Below are positions 62,871-64,000 of a DNA stretch of 64,000 nucleotides, one piece after another. The DNA lies in contig CAWEBQ010000003.1 of the NCBI GenBank assembly GCA_963807385.1, forward strand, positions 248,001 through 312,000, in the 5' to 3' direction. Below the pieces are notes generated by a model. It was not told the DNA's origin and made no database searches. It saw only the letters and a program-made list of their open reading frames with translations. A program made the position numbers and the translations under genes. The stretch comes from JBDTSW01 sp963807385. Lineage in GTDB: Bacteria; Actinomycetota; Thermoleophilia; Solirubrobacterales; 70-9. Each line of letters begins with the position of its first letter. Positions within the stretch are counted from its first letter, which is position 1.

Positions 62871-62876
62871 AACCTA
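62871..62876 (-). promoter_or_regulatory. -10 hexamer TAGGTT, leaderless type
   Basis: TAGGTT ends 6 bases before ATG 62864 of the lipoprotein gene. Confidence 0.5.
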
Positions 62877-62947
62877 TCTGCCGAGGCGGTCATGCGGCTG
62901 GGCAGTGCCCGCGCTGGGCGCTGCCTGCATCGCACCCGCGAACGAAA

Positions 62948-62973
62948 GAGGGGCGGCCCGCAGGCCGCCCCTC
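62948..62973 (-). terminator. Rho-independent terminator of the secreted-protein gene
   Basis: On the minus strand an 11-bp perfect stem GAGGGGCGGCC/GGCCGCCCCTC with a 4-base loop is followed by TTTCGTT. It begins 28 bases after the stop of the secreted-protein gene. It is the clearest intrinsic terminator in the window. Confidence 0.85.
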
Positions 62974-63000
62974 CACTCGAACGTTCGTCCTACCGGGCGC

Positions 63001-63984
63001 TTAGCCGCAGCGGACGAAGGTGCGGTCGGTGTCGACGCTCGGGTCGGTGCCCTCGCTGTGCGAGGCGTCGTCGTCGTACACCGTGTGGGCCTTGAACTGG
63101 AGACCCTTCTGGACACCCGGATCCGGCGCCGGGCCTGCGTCGCTGTCGACATCGTCGGCCGGATTGCACTTGGCGCTGACGTAATCCGCCCTGACCTTCT
63201 TCTTACCCTTCTTGTACGTGTACTTCTTGCCAACCAGCGCGTTGAACAGCGAGATGGCGCCGACGTCTCCGGCGACGTCCGTGCCGTCCGTGACCGCGAG
63301 GCGCTGTCCGTAGCCGCCCGCGATCGCCGGCGTTCCGGCGCCGGGCAGCGTGTCGTCCGCGTCCTGGATCTCGCCTCGCACCAGGCCGATGTTGTTGAAC
63401 GCCCGGTTGTAGGTGTGCAGGTACAGCGTCGGCTTGCCACCGACCCACTCGCAATTGTAAGGGCCGCCCAGGGAGGTGTCGTTGCACTCAGCCTGGCCTG
63501 CCGTCGACTTCGGGCCGTTGAAGGCGGTCACCGTGATGTCGATCTCCGCCGCCTCGTAGAAGAACGGCGCTCCGGGGCCGAACGAGGGCACGCGCGCCTT
63601 GGCGCTGCCGGAGCCGACCTGCGAAGACCCGCACGCGGCGATCGCCTGCTCGGTCGTCAGGGTGTCGAGTCCGCCCGGGCCGGTTGGCTCGACGTTGCAC
63701 TTCGGGAGCTTCTTCGTCGACAGCGTAATGTCGTCGTCGAAGTCGAGCCGTACCTCCTCGGCGCCCTCGGCACCGGTGGCGGGACTCCCGTCCTCGTCGA
63801 CCCAGGTCGGCTGCACGAACAGGCTCACGCCCTTCGACTTGTTTGGCAGCTGGTTGGGGCTGACCGCTGCGGTCAGGTCCATTCGGATGTCGTCGGCGCC
63901 AACCGCCCACGCCGAGCTGCTCGCCCCTAGGGCGACAACCGTCGTCAGCGCGGCGAACGCCGCCTTGCGCGGAATGCCTCTCAC
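63001..63984 (-). CDS. Secreted protein of unknown function with beta-rich domain
   Basis: A 327-residue exported protein. The signal peptide (PRKAAFAALTTVVALGASSS, cleavage near AWA) is followed by a domain rich in Thr, Asp, Gly and aromatic residues without repeats: DIRMDLTAAVSPNQLPN, IDITVTAFNGPKS, CEWVGGKPTLYLHTYNRAFN. Four or five Cys could form disulfides. A basic patch (KKYTYKKGKKKVRADYV) lies near the C-terminus. It appears beta-rich, but no family or motif is recognised. GTG 63984 has AGGAGGAG just upstream, a strong ribosome site, and the gene ends in a strong terminator, so it is probably abundant and monocistronic. Confidence 0.75.
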   Translation of the reverse strand: MRGIPRKAAFAALTTVVALGASSSAWAVGADDIRMDLTAAVSPNQLPNKSKGVSLFVQPTWVDEDGSPATGAEGAEEVRLDFDDDITLSTKKLPKCNVEPTGPGGLDTLTTEQAIAACGSSQVGSGSAKARVPSFGPGAPFFYEAAEIDITVTAFNGPKSTAGQAECNDTSLGGPYNCEWVGGKPTLYLHTYNRAFNNIGLVRGEIQDADDTLPGAGTPAIAGGYGQRLAVTDGTDVAGDVGAISLFNALVGKKYTYKKGKKKVRADYVSAKCNPADDVDSDAGPAPDPGVQKGLQFKAHTVYDDDASHSEGTDPSVDTDRTFVRCG

Positions 63985-64000
63985 TGTCTCCTCCTTGATG

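Noticed and set aside
1..64000. CRISPR arrays, insertion sequences, prophage genes or replication origin
   Set aside because: No regularly spaced repeats, transposase or phage structural proteins, or DnaA/parAB genes were seen by reading both strands.

Overview
The window is GC-rich bacterial chromosome with third codon positions almost all G or C. About three quarters of its genes are on the minus strand. Gene content and order (metG-tatD-rsmA-ispE, glmU-prs beside tRNA-Gln, rplY-pth, mfd-PPIase-mazG-eno-ftsB) indicate an actinobacterium. The mix of csrA, R2-like oxidase, PucR regulator and several secreted proteins suggests class Thermoleophilia (Solirubrobacterales-like). The phylum is well supported by gene order; the class is inference. 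No prophage, insertion sequence or CRISPR array was seen.

Layout. 1-6803: sugar ABC transporter (permease cut by the window edge, lipoprotein binding protein), a GH13 glucosidase, a thiamine-diphosphate enzyme gene broken by frame changes, and a membrane adenylate cyclase. 6927-10245: two envelope proteins, an aldehyde dehydrogenase and tRNA-Leu. 10270-19102: a two-component pair, a polyprenyl-phosphate sugar-phosphate transferase, an R2-like ligand-binding oxidase, a metallo-hydrolase/GNAT/O-methyltransferase/rhomboid-like run, and a YbdK-type ligase. 19173-21985: class I aldolase, a nuclease, a small membrane protein, csrA, and an odd HTH/acidic/Arg-rich protein.

22008-41006 is one long minus-strand run that starts with housekeeping genes (mfd, PPIase, mazG, eno, ftsB-like). 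It continues with little or no spacing into two large membrane proteins, four sulfotransferases, a glycosyltransferase and a Wzx-like flippase. This looks like an envelope pathway that builds, sulfates and exports a glycan, and it is the best candidate here for an undescribed system. 41092-50717: rlmN (frameshifted), an acyltransferase, enoyl-CoA hydratase, pth, rplY, MarC, an ABC1 kinase, a 44-cysteine secreted protein beside a MauE-thioredoxin-thioredoxin fusion, GDPD, and an anchored protein. 50737-63984: an MFS exporter, prs, glmU, tRNA-Gln, a SRPBCC protein, PucR, a DedA-PAP2 fusion, ispE, rsmA, tatD, metG, a lipoprotein and a secreted protein.

Two window-wide patterns stand out. First, a TANNNT hexamer lies exactly 6-7 bases before the start codon of about thirteen first-in-operon genes, as expected for leaderless mRNAs; it also helped choose several starts. 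Second, three genes (pth, a SRPBCC gene, mazG) seem to begin at CTG, CTG and ATA. Coordinates of short sites were counted by eye and may be off by a base or so.
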